Assembly: GCF_023283535.1 (NCBI RefSeq)
Contig: NZ_JAKILT010000054.1
Coordinates: 1-39,338, forward strand
Direction: 5' to 3'
DNA length: 39,338 bases
DNA from: Shewanella sairae
GTDB taxonomy: Bacteria > Pseudomonadota > Gammaproteobacteria > Enterobacterales > Shewanellaceae
Both the position numbers and the translations under genes were made by a program. The notes under the pieces were generated by a model. That model saw only the letters and a program-made list of their open reading frames with translations, did not search any database and was not told the origin of the DNA. Positions 24,895 to 33,480 of the stretch are shown here, piece by piece; within the stretch, counting starts at the first letter, position 1; every line of letters starts with the position of its first letter.

Positions 24895-27027
24895 TTAACA
24901 AGCCTCTAATGCGGGCTTATCTATGTGACTCAACACGTCCATAGCAAACTGCTGTGACTTAACTGGTTTTCCAAAGTAAAAACCTTGCCCCATACCTTTG
25001 CCCATCGCCTGTAAGCAGTCCCGTTGTGACTGGTTTTCTATGCCTTCAACGATAAATTTTATATCCAATGTCTGTGCCAGTTGCACCACGGCTTTACAGA
25101 GTTTTTTGCCTTGGGGAGTATCTAAGCGCTGGGCAAAGCCTGCGTCAATTTTTAAGGCATCAATAGGCAGGCTATTGAGTCGACTTAAAGAAGATAGACC
25201 GGCACCAAAGTCATCAATGGCGATATTGACCTTCATGGCTTTTAACTGAGTTAATACATTAGAGATATGTATAGGTCTACGAATTAATGCACCTTCAGTG
25301 ATCTCTATAACCAGTGCTTCAGCTGGCAGTTGAGTACTAAGTAATATGTTACTAATCAGCTTAATAAAGTCAGGGTGTTCTAACTGAGAGCTTGAAATAT
25401 TGACACTAATTTTAAGATTTTTGTCGAATTGTGTGTGCCACTGTTTCATTTGCAGGCAAGCTTGCTTTAACGCCCATTGGCCCACGTTGACCATAAGACC
25501 CGCTTCTTCTAGTAATGGAATAAAATCCTTTGCTTCAATGACATTACCGTTACTTTGAGTCCAGCGTAATAGTGCCTCTACCGCCATGATCTCGTCCGAC
25601 TCTAAATCGACAACGCTTTGGTAGACTAAGCTAAATTGACCAAGGCTTTGTGCGTGGCGTAAATCATTTAGAGTATGCAGCTTTTGTTCAGCTGCTTGGC
25701 GTATCGTCGCATTATAGAAGCGGATATGATTAGGGCTGTTTTTGGCTGAATACATGGCCGTATCAGCCATGCTCAGTAGTTGGTTTGGGTCATCACTTTG
25801 TTGAGGGAATAGCGAGATCCCTATGCTGGTACCGAGATAAAACTTCTGACCGTTAATTTCAAATGGTGCTTCAAACAGCGATAAAATTAGATCGGAAAAT
25901 TCACTGATCTCTTGTTCACTGCTGCAGCGCGGCAAAATGAGAGTGAACTCATCACCGCCTAAGCGAGCAATTTCAGCATCTTCAATACAACAAGCTTCTA
26001 GTCGAGCAGCGACTAACTGTAAGACCTTGTCCCCGGTTGAATGACCAAAACTATCATTGATGTTTTTAAAGCCATTGAGGTCGAGAAACATCAAGGCACC
26101 TATGGCATCAGGGTATTGCCTGATGTTGTTGATAGCCTTGTTGAGCAGTTTGATTAAGTGAAAGCGATTCGGTAAGCCAGTTAACTTGTCGTACATGGCT
26201 TGCTGCGTTAGTTTGGCTTCAAGCGCCTTTTTCTCACTAATATCACTAAATAAATTGACGTAAAACACCTGATCATCGGCATATATGCGTCGGCAGCTTT
26301 GCCATGCTGGAAAGGTCGAACCGTCTGAGCGGCACTTCCACACTTCACCTTGCCAGCTTCTTCTATTCTTAGCTAAAGGAGCGAGCGTATTTTCTTGATC
26401 TGCGACATCCAATTTAAGGTCTGCTGGGTTTCTTCCTAAAAGGTGTTCTGCACTAAAACCACAAATCCGACACATGGCTTTATTGACTGCTAAGATCTGT
26501 CCTTGCTCATTTGTGATGTAAACAGCTTCTGCACTATCTTCCAGCGTAATCGACATCAGCTCTTTTGGCAGTGTTTCAAAGCCATTACCCGTTTGTTCTC
26601 GAGTACGTTTACGCCTATCCATAGGCTCAAACGACACTAAGATCACCCGATTGCTATCGATTTCAGCAGGAAAAAAGGTCACAGAGGTTGGCAACTCTTT
26701 GCCTTGTTGGCTCATATGCAGCCAATTAAAAGACACTCTTTCGCCTTTACTGGCTTTATTAAGCATTTGTTGGCCGTATTCGACACTGCTTTTACCCGAA
26801 GATTGAATCCGTGGTGAAAAGTCAAAAGGAGTCGCGTGGATAAAGTTTTGTTCTAGGCTTTCAAAATACTTGAGCGTGTTTGAGTTGGCTGCAACAAAGT
26901 GTTGCCCTTGAATAATGGCCAAAGCGGTTGAGTCAGGATCATCGAGCCAGAGCTCGAATTGCTTGGTTAATGAGGGATCTGTGCTTGATACACGTGAGTA
27001 TAGTTTTGACCAAGTTAATATACTCAT
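24895..27027 (-). CDS. PAS-GGDEF-EAL cyclic-di-GMP turnover protein
   Basis: This 710-residue cytosolic signalling protein has no membrane segment. A PAS-like region at about 25-135 is followed by a clear PAS/PAC at about 160-275 (EAVYITNEQGQILAVNKAMC). The GGDEF domain has an intact RLGGDEF near residue 357, but the RxxD inhibitory site expected before it is absent. The EAL domain has EALLRW near 484, EITEGALI, DDFGAGLSS, LKID and VEGIEN, all consistent with an active phosphodiesterase. It may make and break c-di-GMP; the balance cannot be told. Start ATG has GGGAAG upstream. The 332 bp before it are AT-rich and hold no gene. Confidence 0.92.
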   Translation of the reverse strand: MSILTWSKLYSRVSSTDPSLTKQFELWLDDPDSTALAIIQGQHFVAANSNTLKYFESLEQNFIHATPFDFSPRIQSSGKSSVEYGQQMLNKASKGERVSFNWLHMSQQGKELPTSVTFFPAEIDSNRVILVSFEPMDRRKRTREQTGNGFETLPKELMSITLEDSAEAVYITNEQGQILAVNKAMCRICGFSAEHLLGRNPADLKLDVADQENTLAPLAKNRRSWQGEVWKCRSDGSTFPAWQSCRRIYADDQVFYVNLFSDISEKKALEAKLTQQAMYDKLTGLPNRFHLIKLLNKAINNIRQYPDAIGALMFLDLNGFKNINDSFGHSTGDKVLQLVAARLEACCIEDAEIARLGGDEFTLILPRCSSEQEISEFSDLILSLFEAPFEINGQKFYLGTSIGISLFPQQSDDPNQLLSMADTAMYSAKNSPNHIRFYNATIRQAAEQKLHTLNDLRHAQSLGQFSLVYQSVVDLESDEIMAVEALLRWTQSNGNVIEAKDFIPLLEEAGLMVNVGQWALKQACLQMKQWHTQFDKNLKISVNISSSQLEHPDFIKLISNILLSTQLPAEALVIEITEGALIRRPIHISNVLTQLKAMKVNIAIDDFGAGLSSLSRLNSLPIDALKIDAGFAQRLDTPQGKKLCKAVVQLAQTLDIKFIVEGIENQSQRDCLQAMGKGMGQGFYFGKPVKSQQFAMDVLSHIDKPALEAC

Positions 27028-27359
27028 ACGCTCTTCCCTTTTGGCATGACACTATTCAGCTTTTAATGACTAAAATATTGAGATTAAAATCATCAATTTG
27101 ATTGTTTTTAATTACTAGCGTCAAAAATACCTTTATTTGACGCTTTGTACAAATAAGATGTAACAAAACTTAATCTAGAGAACATTTCGTTAAAAAGTTA
27201 GACGATAAGTCAGTGTCTAATGATTCGTTTTTACTGAGTGGCTATGGTCTTTTTAGTGGCGTAAATCAATAAGCCTTAATTATTTAAATTAATCATATTT
27301 GTTGCGAATTGAATGATAAAATAGACCCTGGTTTAGCTTGTTTATAGGGAAGATACGAT

Positions 27360-27713
27360 ATGGAAATTGTAAAACTTAGGTGTACCTTGTTCGGTATTGC
27401 TTGGTTGAGTTTTGCTAGCACAGCAAATGATGAGGCTTTGACTCGGGCAAACTCCCTTAGTGAACAGGCGCAAAAAATCACTTTAGAGGTAGAGCAAGAG
27501 CAATTGCAAAAAGCGCGCGATGCCGCCAAGCAAACCCAAGAACGTGAACAAAAGGTGTTGAAAAGGCAGGAGTCGGGTGATTGGGAAAGTGAGCAGATTG
27601 AAAAAGCCCAACAGCAATTTAAGCAGCGTGAATCGCGCGAAGAAAAGTATTTGCGTGAAGCCCGAGAAGCCGCCAATAAGCAGCACAAAATCCCGCAACC
27701 TATTAAACCGTAA
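27360..27713 (+). CDS. Small exported coiled-coil protein, unknown function
   Basis: This 117-residue protein has a hydrophobic N-terminal segment (about residues 8-21, ending SFASTAN) that reads as a signal peptide. A charged helix rich in Glu, Gln, Lys and Arg follows, running almost to the end (EQEQLQKARDAAKQTQEREQ, KAQQQFKQRESREEKYLRE), a predicted coiled coil, with a short tail PQPIKP. GGGAAG precedes the ATG. No family is recognised. The next gene starts 33 bp later on the same strand, so they may be co-transcribed. Confidence 0.7.
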   Translation: MEIVKLRCTLFGIAWLSFASTANDEALTRANSLSEQAQKITLEVEQEQLQKARDAAKQTQEREQKVLKRQESGDWESEQIEKAQQQFKQRESREEKYLREAREAANKQHKIPQPIKP

Positions 27714-27746
27714 TTAAGATCAACTGAGTTAAATTAGGAATATCCT

Positions 27747-28382
27747 TTGAGTATTTGCCCTTTATGCCAGCAACCCAATTTATTGGCATTTTATAAAGAT
27801 AAGTTAAGAGAATATCAACGCTGTAGTCATTGCCAGTTAGTGTCTGTGCCAGCGAATTACTATCTTAATGCCACAGATGAAAAAGCCATCTATGACAAAC
27901 ACCAAAACAACAGTGACGACTTAGGTTATCGCAAGTTTTTGTCACGGGCGCTGGGTCCCATTCTTGAACGCGTAACACAAGAGGCGCAGGGCTTGGATTT
28001 CGGTTGTGGACCAGGGCCAACCATTAGCGTTATGGCGGCAGAAAAAGGCATAAGGATTGAAAACTATGACTTGTATTACTGCAATGAGCCAAATAAGTTG
28101 GATAACCAATATGATTTTGTTATTTGTACCGAAGTTATCGAACATGTTGCGGATGCAAAATCATTACTAGAAACCTTTGCGAGATTGCTTAAACCCGGCG
28201 GGTTGTTGTCAATTATGACTAAGCGTGCAGGCGATCTAGAAGCGTTTAGAAACTGGCATTACAAAGGCGACCCGACTCATATCAACTTTTACTCAACGGC
28301 AACTTTCGAGTGGATAGCTGGGCACTTTGACTGGACGCTTGAAGTCATTGGTAATGATGTGGTGTTATTTACTCGAAATTAA
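27747..28382 (+). CDS. Class I SAM-dependent methyltransferase with N-terminal zinc ribbon
   Basis: This 211-residue protein has a small zinc-ribbon start (CPLCQQPN, then CSHCQLV; two CxxC pairs at residues 4-7 and about 29-32). A Methyltransf_23-type domain follows: GLDFGCGPGPTISVMAAEKG as the SAM-binding loop (about 87-106), FVICTEVIEHV and LKPGGLLSIMTKR. Substrate unknown; proteins with this ribbon methylate sugars, small molecules or proteins. The start is TTG with TAGGAA six bases upstream. It follows the coiled-coil gene closely. Confidence 0.82.
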   Translation: MSICPLCQQPNLLAFYKDKLREYQRCSHCQLVSVPANYYLNATDEKAIYDKHQNNSDDLGYRKFLSRALGPILERVTQEAQGLDFGCGPGPTISVMAAEKGIRIENYDLYYCNEPNKLDNQYDFVICTEVIEHVADAKSLLETFARLLKPGGLLSIMTKRAGDLEAFRNWHYKGDPTHINFYSTATFEWIAGHFDWTLEVIGNDVVLFTRN

Positions 28383-28408
28383 GCGATGAATATTAATCTG
28401 CTAGCGGT

Positions 28409-28443
28409 ATGTACATTCGTTTAATTAGCAGGCTAATGTACAT
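28409..28443. other. Inverted repeat between methyltransferase and HExxH genes
   Basis: ATGTACATT (28409-28417) and AATGTACAT (28435-28443) form perfect nine-base arms. The interior contains a competing hairpin, ATTAGC-AG-GCTAAT. There is no T run, so an operator or mRNA processing site is as likely as a terminator. Confidence 0.45.
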
Positions 28444-28472
28444 GCAACAAAGTGAACAAAGGAATGATCGAT

Positions 28473-29444
28473 ATGAAAATAACAAGATGGTCTTCAATCT
28501 ACTCTGTATTTATTTGCCTAGGCGTGATGTTGTTAACTTCTGTTCAGGCGGTTGCTGCAGAGTCTATTCGCTTTTTGAGCAAAGCTGAGGCCGCTGACAT
28601 ATTGACTCAAAAAGATGACTTTGTTGCAGGCGTTAGCCAGTTTGATATGGCTTCTCGTATGAAGCGTGCAGATAATCCAAGTAAAAGTGAATACTTAGAT
28701 TTTATCGCGAGTCATACTTTAGATTGGACTGCTGAGGAACGCGCTGCGGTCACTAAAGCCTACTTGCAAATTGAGCCTAAATTGATGGCGCTGAAGGTGA
28801 CATTACCTCAGCCAATTCAGTTTATTAAAACCACAGGGTTAGAAGAGGGCGGTGCTGCATACACTCGAGGTCAGGCAATTATTTTACAGCACAAACAAAT
28901 TGCGAATAGAGAGGGGCTTCCAGGGCTAATTGCTCACGAATTACTGCATATCTTTTCACGCTTTAACCCAGAGGTGAAACAAAAGCTTTATCAAGCGATA
29001 GGCTTTTATCCGCTGGGAGAAATCGCATTCCCTACTCGCTTATTGCAGCAAAAAATTACCAATCCCGATGCGCCGATTAATGACTTTGCTATTCGTGTGG
29101 ATCACAAAGGAGATAAGGTTTGGGCTGTGCCTATCCTGTATTCCGCAGAGCCGCGTTACAGTCTTGAAAAAGGCGGTGAGTTTTTTGACTATCTTGAGTT
29201 TAACTTTGTCATTGTAGGGCGTGATGAACAGCCGAGCTTATCTGCTTATGATCCCGATAATGCGGAAATAGTTAAAGTGTCAGATTTACAGGGCTTCTTT
29301 AAGCAGATAGGTCGTAATACTAACTATATTATTCATCCAGAAGAGATTATTGCCGAAAACTTCTCGTTTTTGATGACGGGCGAAACCGAGCTTAAATCGC
29401 CAAAGCTATTACATAAAATCGAGCAGGTTTTTCTGGCCCAGTAA
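28473..29444 (+). CDS. Exported HExxH metalloprotein, unknown family
   Basis: The start is the ATG nine bases after AAAGGA; the upstream in-frame GTG would put that Shine-Dalgarno inside the gene. The 323-residue product has a signal peptide (about residues 1-29, ending SVQAVAA) and a zinc-peptidase motif, AHELLHIFSR, with His near 155. A glutamate-rich C-terminal part, PEEIIAENFSFLMTGE, may give the third metal ligand (Glu in EEIIAENF, inference). It is predicted to be periplasmic or secreted. I do not recognise the family beyond the motif. A terminator follows, so it is probably monocistronic. Confidence 0.75.
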   Translation: MKITRWSSIYSVFICLGVMLLTSVQAVAAESIRFLSKAEAADILTQKDDFVAGVSQFDMASRMKRADNPSKSEYLDFIASHTLDWTAEERAAVTKAYLQIEPKLMALKVTLPQPIQFIKTTGLEEGGAAYTRGQAIILQHKQIANREGLPGLIAHELLHIFSRFNPEVKQKLYQAIGFYPLGEIAFPTRLLQQKITNPDAPINDFAIRVDHKGDKVWAVPILYSAEPRYSLEKGGEFFDYLEFNFVIVGRDEQPSLSAYDPDNAEIVKVSDLQGFFKQIGRNTNYIIHPEEIIAENFSFLMTGETELKSPKLLHKIEQVFLAQ

Positions 29445-29496
29445 ATCATGATATTGATTATTCTTCTTTGCTGAAGCCTATTATCACACCGTAATT

Positions 29497-29518
29497 AAGC
29501 CTACTTAGGTAGGCTTTT
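29497..29518 (+). terminator. Intrinsic terminator of the HExxH gene
   Basis: AAGCCTAC-TTAG-GTAGGCTT followed by TT, about 50 bp after the stop. The remaining 29519-29764 is the promoter region of the M16 pair, with no clear boxes picked out. Confidence 0.85.
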
Positions 29519-29764
29519 CTCTGCCTATTCCATGCTCACTTTATCCGCCTCTAAACTTAGGTTAAGGCTCAAGGTTTACCTTGAGTTACAAATCTTTGCT
29601 GCTGTTAATTTGATTTTCGTCACTATTTGCTTTTTGATAGATGCTGATTTCATAGCGGCAAATCGCTATGACTAAGAATAATCAATCGCTGAACAATCTA
29701 TTAAGGGTATGTTTTGACTGTTTTAGGCGATTGACGACAAAAGTGCTCAAACAAGGAGCGAATA

Positions 29765-31093
29765 ATGAAGCGCTACACAAAAGCATTGTTTTTGAGCTTG
29801 GGAATGCTACTGGCAACGCCAATGGCTCAAGCGACAGAAGCGAAAGATATTCAGAGTTTTACTCTGGATAACGGCATGAAAATTATGGTGTTAGAGGACA
29901 GTTCTATCCCTAATGCCAACATGTACCTATTTTGGAAAGTCGGCTCCCGTAATGAAGTGCCTGGGATCACCGGTATTTCGCATTTTTTCGAACATATGAT
30001 GTTCAACGGTTCTAAAAAATACGGCCCTAAGATGTTCGACCGCACTATGGAAGCGGCTGGTGGTGCTAACAATGCCTACACCACAGAAAACCTCACGGTT
30101 TATACCGATTGGTTCCCCGCCAATGCGATTGAAACCATTTTTGACCTTGAAGCTGACCGCATAGAAAACCTCGATATTAGTGAGCAGATGGTAGAGAGCG
30201 AGCGCGGTGTCGTGGCATCGGAGCGCTTAACCGGGCTGGAGAACTCAAACTGGCGGGTGATCCAAGAAGAGCTCAAAGGCGCAGCCTTTAGAGCGCATCC
30301 ATATAGCTGGTCGGTTATCGGGCATGAGTCAGATATCGCTGCGTGGACCTTAGACGACTTAACCCAATACCATAAAACCTATTACGCGCCGAATAATGCT
30401 GTAGTGGTGATTGCCGGTGACGTTAAGCTGGCTGAAGTAAAAAGACTGGCGAATAAGTACTTTGCGCCTATCCCTGCCCAAGCACCGCCAAGAGAAGTCA
30501 AAACCGTTGAGCCGCTACAAAAAGGTGAGCGCCGGGTATTTGTACAAAAAGCCTCAGTTAGCACGCCGAACGTGATGCTGGGCTACCATGTACCAGCTAC
30601 ATCAAATAGTGACTATTATGCGCTGGATCTATTAGCCTCAATCTTAACCACAGGTAATAGCTCGCGTATGTATCAAGCCTTAGTCGACAAGCAAGTGGCG
30701 ATTGAAATTGATACCTATATGCCGATGTCGTTTGATCCTAATCTATTTTACGTTATGGGGGTTGCAAACCCTAGTGTCACCGCGGCAGAGCTAGAAGATG
30801 CCATGATTAGCGAGATTAACCGTGTGGCATTGGAAGGTGTGACTGTAGCTGAGCTTGAAAAGGTCAAAAACATCAAGCTAATGGGCTTTTACCGCGCCAT
30901 GGAAACCATTAACGGCAAAGCCAATACCATAGGTACTTATGAGCTGTTTTTTGGTAGTTATGACAAACTATTTAACGCACCAGACGCCTACAACAAAGTG
31001 ACACCAGAAGATATTCAGCGTGTTGCCCAAACTTACCTAAAACGTTCAAATCGCACCGTTGCTGTGCTGGCTGCAACCGAGGAGACTGACTAA
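29765..31093 (+). CDS. M16 family zinc peptidase, catalytic subunit
   Basis: This 442-residue protein has a signal peptide (MKRYTKALFLSLGMLLATPM, then AQA) and the inverted zinc motif HFFEH at residues 73-77, with the downstream glutamate expected in ETIFDLEADRIENLDI. This is the active half of the M16B (PqqL/mitochondrial-processing-peptidase-like) architecture. It acts in the periplasm on peptides or small proteins. AAGGAG precedes the ATG. Its stop overlaps the next ATG by one base (TAATG), coupling it to the inactive partner. Confidence 0.93.
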   Translation: MKRYTKALFLSLGMLLATPMAQATEAKDIQSFTLDNGMKIMVLEDSSIPNANMYLFWKVGSRNEVPGITGISHFFEHMMFNGSKKYGPKMFDRTMEAAGGANNAYTTENLTVYTDWFPANAIETIFDLEADRIENLDISEQMVESERGVVASERLTGLENSNWRVIQEELKGAAFRAHPYSWSVIGHESDIAAWTLDDLTQYHKTYYAPNNAVVVIAGDVKLAEVKRLANKYFAPIPAQAPPREVKTVEPLQKGERRVFVQKASVSTPNVMLGYHVPATSNSDYYALDLLASILTTGNSSRMYQALVDKQVAIEIDTYMPMSFDPNLFYVMGVANPSVTAAELEDAMISEINRVALEGVTVAELEKVKNIKLMGFYRAMETINGKANTIGTYELFFGSYDKLFNAPDAYNKVTPEDIQRVAQTYLKRSNRTVAVLAATEETD

Positions 31094-32538
31094 TGAAAAC
31101 TCAGATCACAAGGTTGATGCAACCCAACAAACTGTTCACCGCTATGGCGATTGCAGGCACTTTAGCGCTATCAGCTTGTACTGCTACTCAAGCGCCAACA
31201 ACCGTCGATACTGGCAGTTTTAGCGTGCCAGCTTACCAGCAAGTGACCCTATCTAACGGTTTAACTGTGTATATGATGCCGCAGCGTGAAGTGCCGCTGA
31301 TCACCATCGATGCCACGGTGCGTGTTGGGGCGGTAAACGATACTACCTCAGGTGTCGCTGAAATGACTGCTGCAGGATTAATGTTAGGCGCAGCGGGCAA
31401 GTCTAAGCGAGATATCGAGCAAGAGGTCGACTTTTTAGGTGCCAGCTTAAACAGTGGCGCAGGCAAAGAGGGCAGTTTTGTTAGCAGTAAATTTATGGCC
31501 AAAGACGCCGATAAAATGTTACCGCTAATTAAAGACATGCTAGTAGAGCCAGACTTTGATACCAAGGAGTTTGATAAGCTGCGCCAGCGTGAAATAGCCG
31601 GCTTAGCGCAAGCGAAAGAGAGCCCGCGAGCGGTGATCAGTCGTTATTACGACAAGCTGATATTTGGTGACCATCCTTACGCGAATGCGACCTCGGGTAA
31701 CAGCGATTCACTAGCAGAGCTGACGGTGAATCAGTTACGCGCCTTCCATAAAAGCTATTATCAACCGTCGAATACCGCCATCAGCGTGGTTGGTGATTTT
31801 GAGCCAGCGCAGATGCAGGCTAAGTTAGAAAAGCTGTTTGCTAATTGGCAGAACTCAGAGCCAGTAGCACTCATCGATTTGTCCAAGGGCTTACCTAAGC
31901 TAGATGCAGCCGAAGTGCTGTTAGTCGACAAGCCTGATGCCATTGAAACTACATTTTTAATCGGTGGTATGGGCATTAGCCGTGACAATCCTGACTATGT
32001 TGGTCTAACCGTGATCAATACGGTGTTGGGTGGTCGCTTCACCTCATGGCTTAATGATGAGCTACGAGTCAATGCCGGTTTAACCTATGGCGCACGTTCA
32101 GGTTTCACCCCTTACTCAGCTTCTGGTACTTTTAGAATCAGTACCTTTACTCAAACGGCCACCACTAAAGAAACCATAGATTTAGCCTTAAAAACCTATG
32201 CTAGGCTGTGGGAGAAAGGCTTAGATCAAGCAACACTGGATTCTGCTAAGGCTTATGTAAAAGGTCAGTTCCCGCCTAAGTATGAAACCAGCGGTCAGCT
32301 TGCAGGCTTAATGTCTGACATGTACCTGTATGGTTTTGACGACGCTTTTATTAATGAGTTTCAAGCTAAGGTAGACGGTTTAACGCTAGCGGAATCTAAG
32401 CGCTTAATCGACACTTACTTCCCGCAGAAAAACCTGCAATTTGTCATCATAGGTAATGCGGCGAAAATCGCGCCGATTGCCAAAGAGCATGGCAAGGTTA
32501 AGCAAGTGAAGATGACTGATGTCGGCTTTGGTGGCTAA
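31093..32538 (+). CDS. M16 family non-catalytic partner, lipoprotein
   Basis: This 481-residue M16 homologue has a lipoprotein signal peptide (lipobox LSAC, Cys near residue 29), so it is anchored to a membrane. Where the active partner has HFFEH, this has SGVAEMTAAGLML, so zinc binding is lost. The C-terminal half keeps the family's Arg/Tyr substrate-binding region (TYGARSGFTPYSASGTF). Active plus inactive subunits is the known heterodimer plan of M16B enzymes; the pair would be tethered by this lipid anchor. Translationally coupled to the upstream gene. A strong terminator and a repeat array follow. Confidence 0.93.
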   Translation: MKTQITRLMQPNKLFTAMAIAGTLALSACTATQAPTTVDTGSFSVPAYQQVTLSNGLTVYMMPQREVPLITIDATVRVGAVNDTTSGVAEMTAAGLMLGAAGKSKRDIEQEVDFLGASLNSGAGKEGSFVSSKFMAKDADKMLPLIKDMLVEPDFDTKEFDKLRQREIAGLAQAKESPRAVISRYYDKLIFGDHPYANATSGNSDSLAELTVNQLRAFHKSYYQPSNTAISVVGDFEPAQMQAKLEKLFANWQNSEPVALIDLSKGLPKLDAAEVLLVDKPDAIETTFLIGGMGISRDNPDYVGLTVINTVLGGRFTSWLNDELRVNAGLTYGARSGFTPYSASGTFRISTFTQTATTKETIDLALKTYARLWEKGLDQATLDSAKAYVKGQFPPKYETSGQLAGLMSDMYLYGFDDAFINEFQAKVDGLTLAESKRLIDTYFPQKNLQFVIIGNAAKIAPIAKEHGKVKQVKMTDVGFGG

Positions 32539-32578
32539 CCACCTTTAGAGCTGAAACAGCGTCAATTAACCCAGCAAC

Positions 32579-32603
32579 AAGCCGCGATTATCGCGGCTTG
32601 TTT
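32579..32603 (+). terminator. Intrinsic terminator of the M16 pair
   Basis: AAGCCGCGA-TTA-TCGCGGCTT, then GTTT, 40 bp after the stop. The 51-bp repeat array begins right after it, at 32605. Confidence 0.85.
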
Positions 32604-32604
32604 A

Positions 32605-32778
32605 TGTCTGGAACATTTATGCCAAAAGCCCATGGATGGGCAGCTTTTGGCGTTGTGTCTGGAACATTTATGCCAAAAGCCCATGGATGGGCAGCTTTTG
32701 GCGTTGTGTCTGCAACATTTATGGCAAAAACCCATGGATGGATAGCTTTTGGCGTTATGTCTGGAACATTTATGGCTT
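32605..32778. repeat. 51-bp tandem repeat array, locus 2 (three units plus a partial)
   Basis: Units start at 32605, 32656, 32707 and 32758 (partial). Each opens with TGTCTG(G/C)AACATTTATG. Units 1 and 2 hold the hairpin GCCAAAAGC, loop CCATGGATGGGCA, GCTTTTGGC; unit 3 has decayed arms. Compared with locus 1 (6411-6533) one stem pair has changed on both sides (A-T to C-G). As at locus 1, the array abuts an intrinsic terminator. An open frame of 63 codons crosses it, but only because the period is a multiple of three. Confidence 0.92.
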
Positions 32779-32796
32779 TATCTTTTTAGCTAACGC

Positions 32797-33258
32797 TTAC
32801 ATGCCAGCGTAATCTAGCTGACGCCAAGCTTCATAGCTGATAATAGCGACCGCATTCGACAGGTTTAAGCTGCGGCTGGTAGACATCATCGGGATGCGCA
32901 GACGCTGCTCTGTCGGAATCGAGTCAATAATGTCAGCAGGTAAACCACGGCTTTCAGGGCCAAATAGCAACACATCGTCTTGCTTAAAAGTCAGCTCTGA
33001 GTGCGGACGGCTGCCCTTAGTGGTGCAGGCCATAATGCGCTTACCCGCCATTGCTTCAAGGAATGCCTCAAAGTTTTTATGATGGGTGACATTAGCCAAA
33101 TCAGCGTAGTCTAAGCCAGCACGGCGCAGCTTTTTATCTTCTAAGTCAAAGCCTAATGGCTCAATTAAATGCAGATGGCAGCCATTGTTAGCAATTAAGC
33201 GAATGATATTACCGGTATTTGGAGCTATCTCGGGTTCGTAAAGCGCGATATTAAACAT
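32797..33258 (-). CDS. trmL: tRNA (cytidine(34)-2'-O)-methyltransferase TrmL
   Basis: TrmL is a SPOUT-class methyltransferase that modifies the ribose of the wobble base in two tRNA-Leu isoacceptors. The start is placed at the ATG of MFNIALYEPEIAPNTGN, the usual TrmL beginning, 14 codons inside the longest frame; the resulting 153 residues is the family length. Knot motifs are NTGNIIRLIANNG (about 14-26), LLFGPESRGLP (about 96-106) and IPMMSTSRSLNLSNAVAI (about 121-138). Divergent from the LysR gene at 33481. Confidence 0.95.
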   Translation of the reverse strand: MFNIALYEPEIAPNTGNIIRLIANNGCHLHLIEPLGFDLEDKKLRRAGLDYADLANVTHHKNFEAFLEAMAGKRIMACTTKGSRPHSELTFKQDDVLLFGPESRGLPADIIDSIPTEQRLRIPMMSTSRSLNLSNAVAIISYEAWRQLDYAGM

Positions 33259-33480
33259 GCAGGCCTGCCTAAAAATTGGTGAGCCGAGATTATACGGCAA
33301 AAAGGTCGACGCGGAAAATAGCCACTCATTTATCTCTTGTTAATGTCTACGGACCCTAAGGACCTGCAGATAGGGTGATGATGCGTGAAGCGAGTCGTGA
33401 TTATCACGCTTGGTAATATACCGCACCGCTAATTAGGTCTATATTCCAGTTTATGAATACACCGCGCTATTAGACCGCTT

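Noticed and set aside
29668..29871. 67-codon frame overlapping the start of the M16 peptidase
   Set aside because: It overlaps the well-supported M16 start and its AAGGAG site, and the product has no recognisable features.
32605..32778. CRISPR array
   Set aside because: The 51-bp units abut directly with no unique spacers, and there are no cas genes nearby.
32598..32789. Small protein encoded by the 51-bp repeats (and the similar frame at 6332-6604)
   Set aside because: The frame is open because 51 is divisible by three. Frames on the other strand are open too, no ribosome-binding site is present, and stem pairing explains the conservation.
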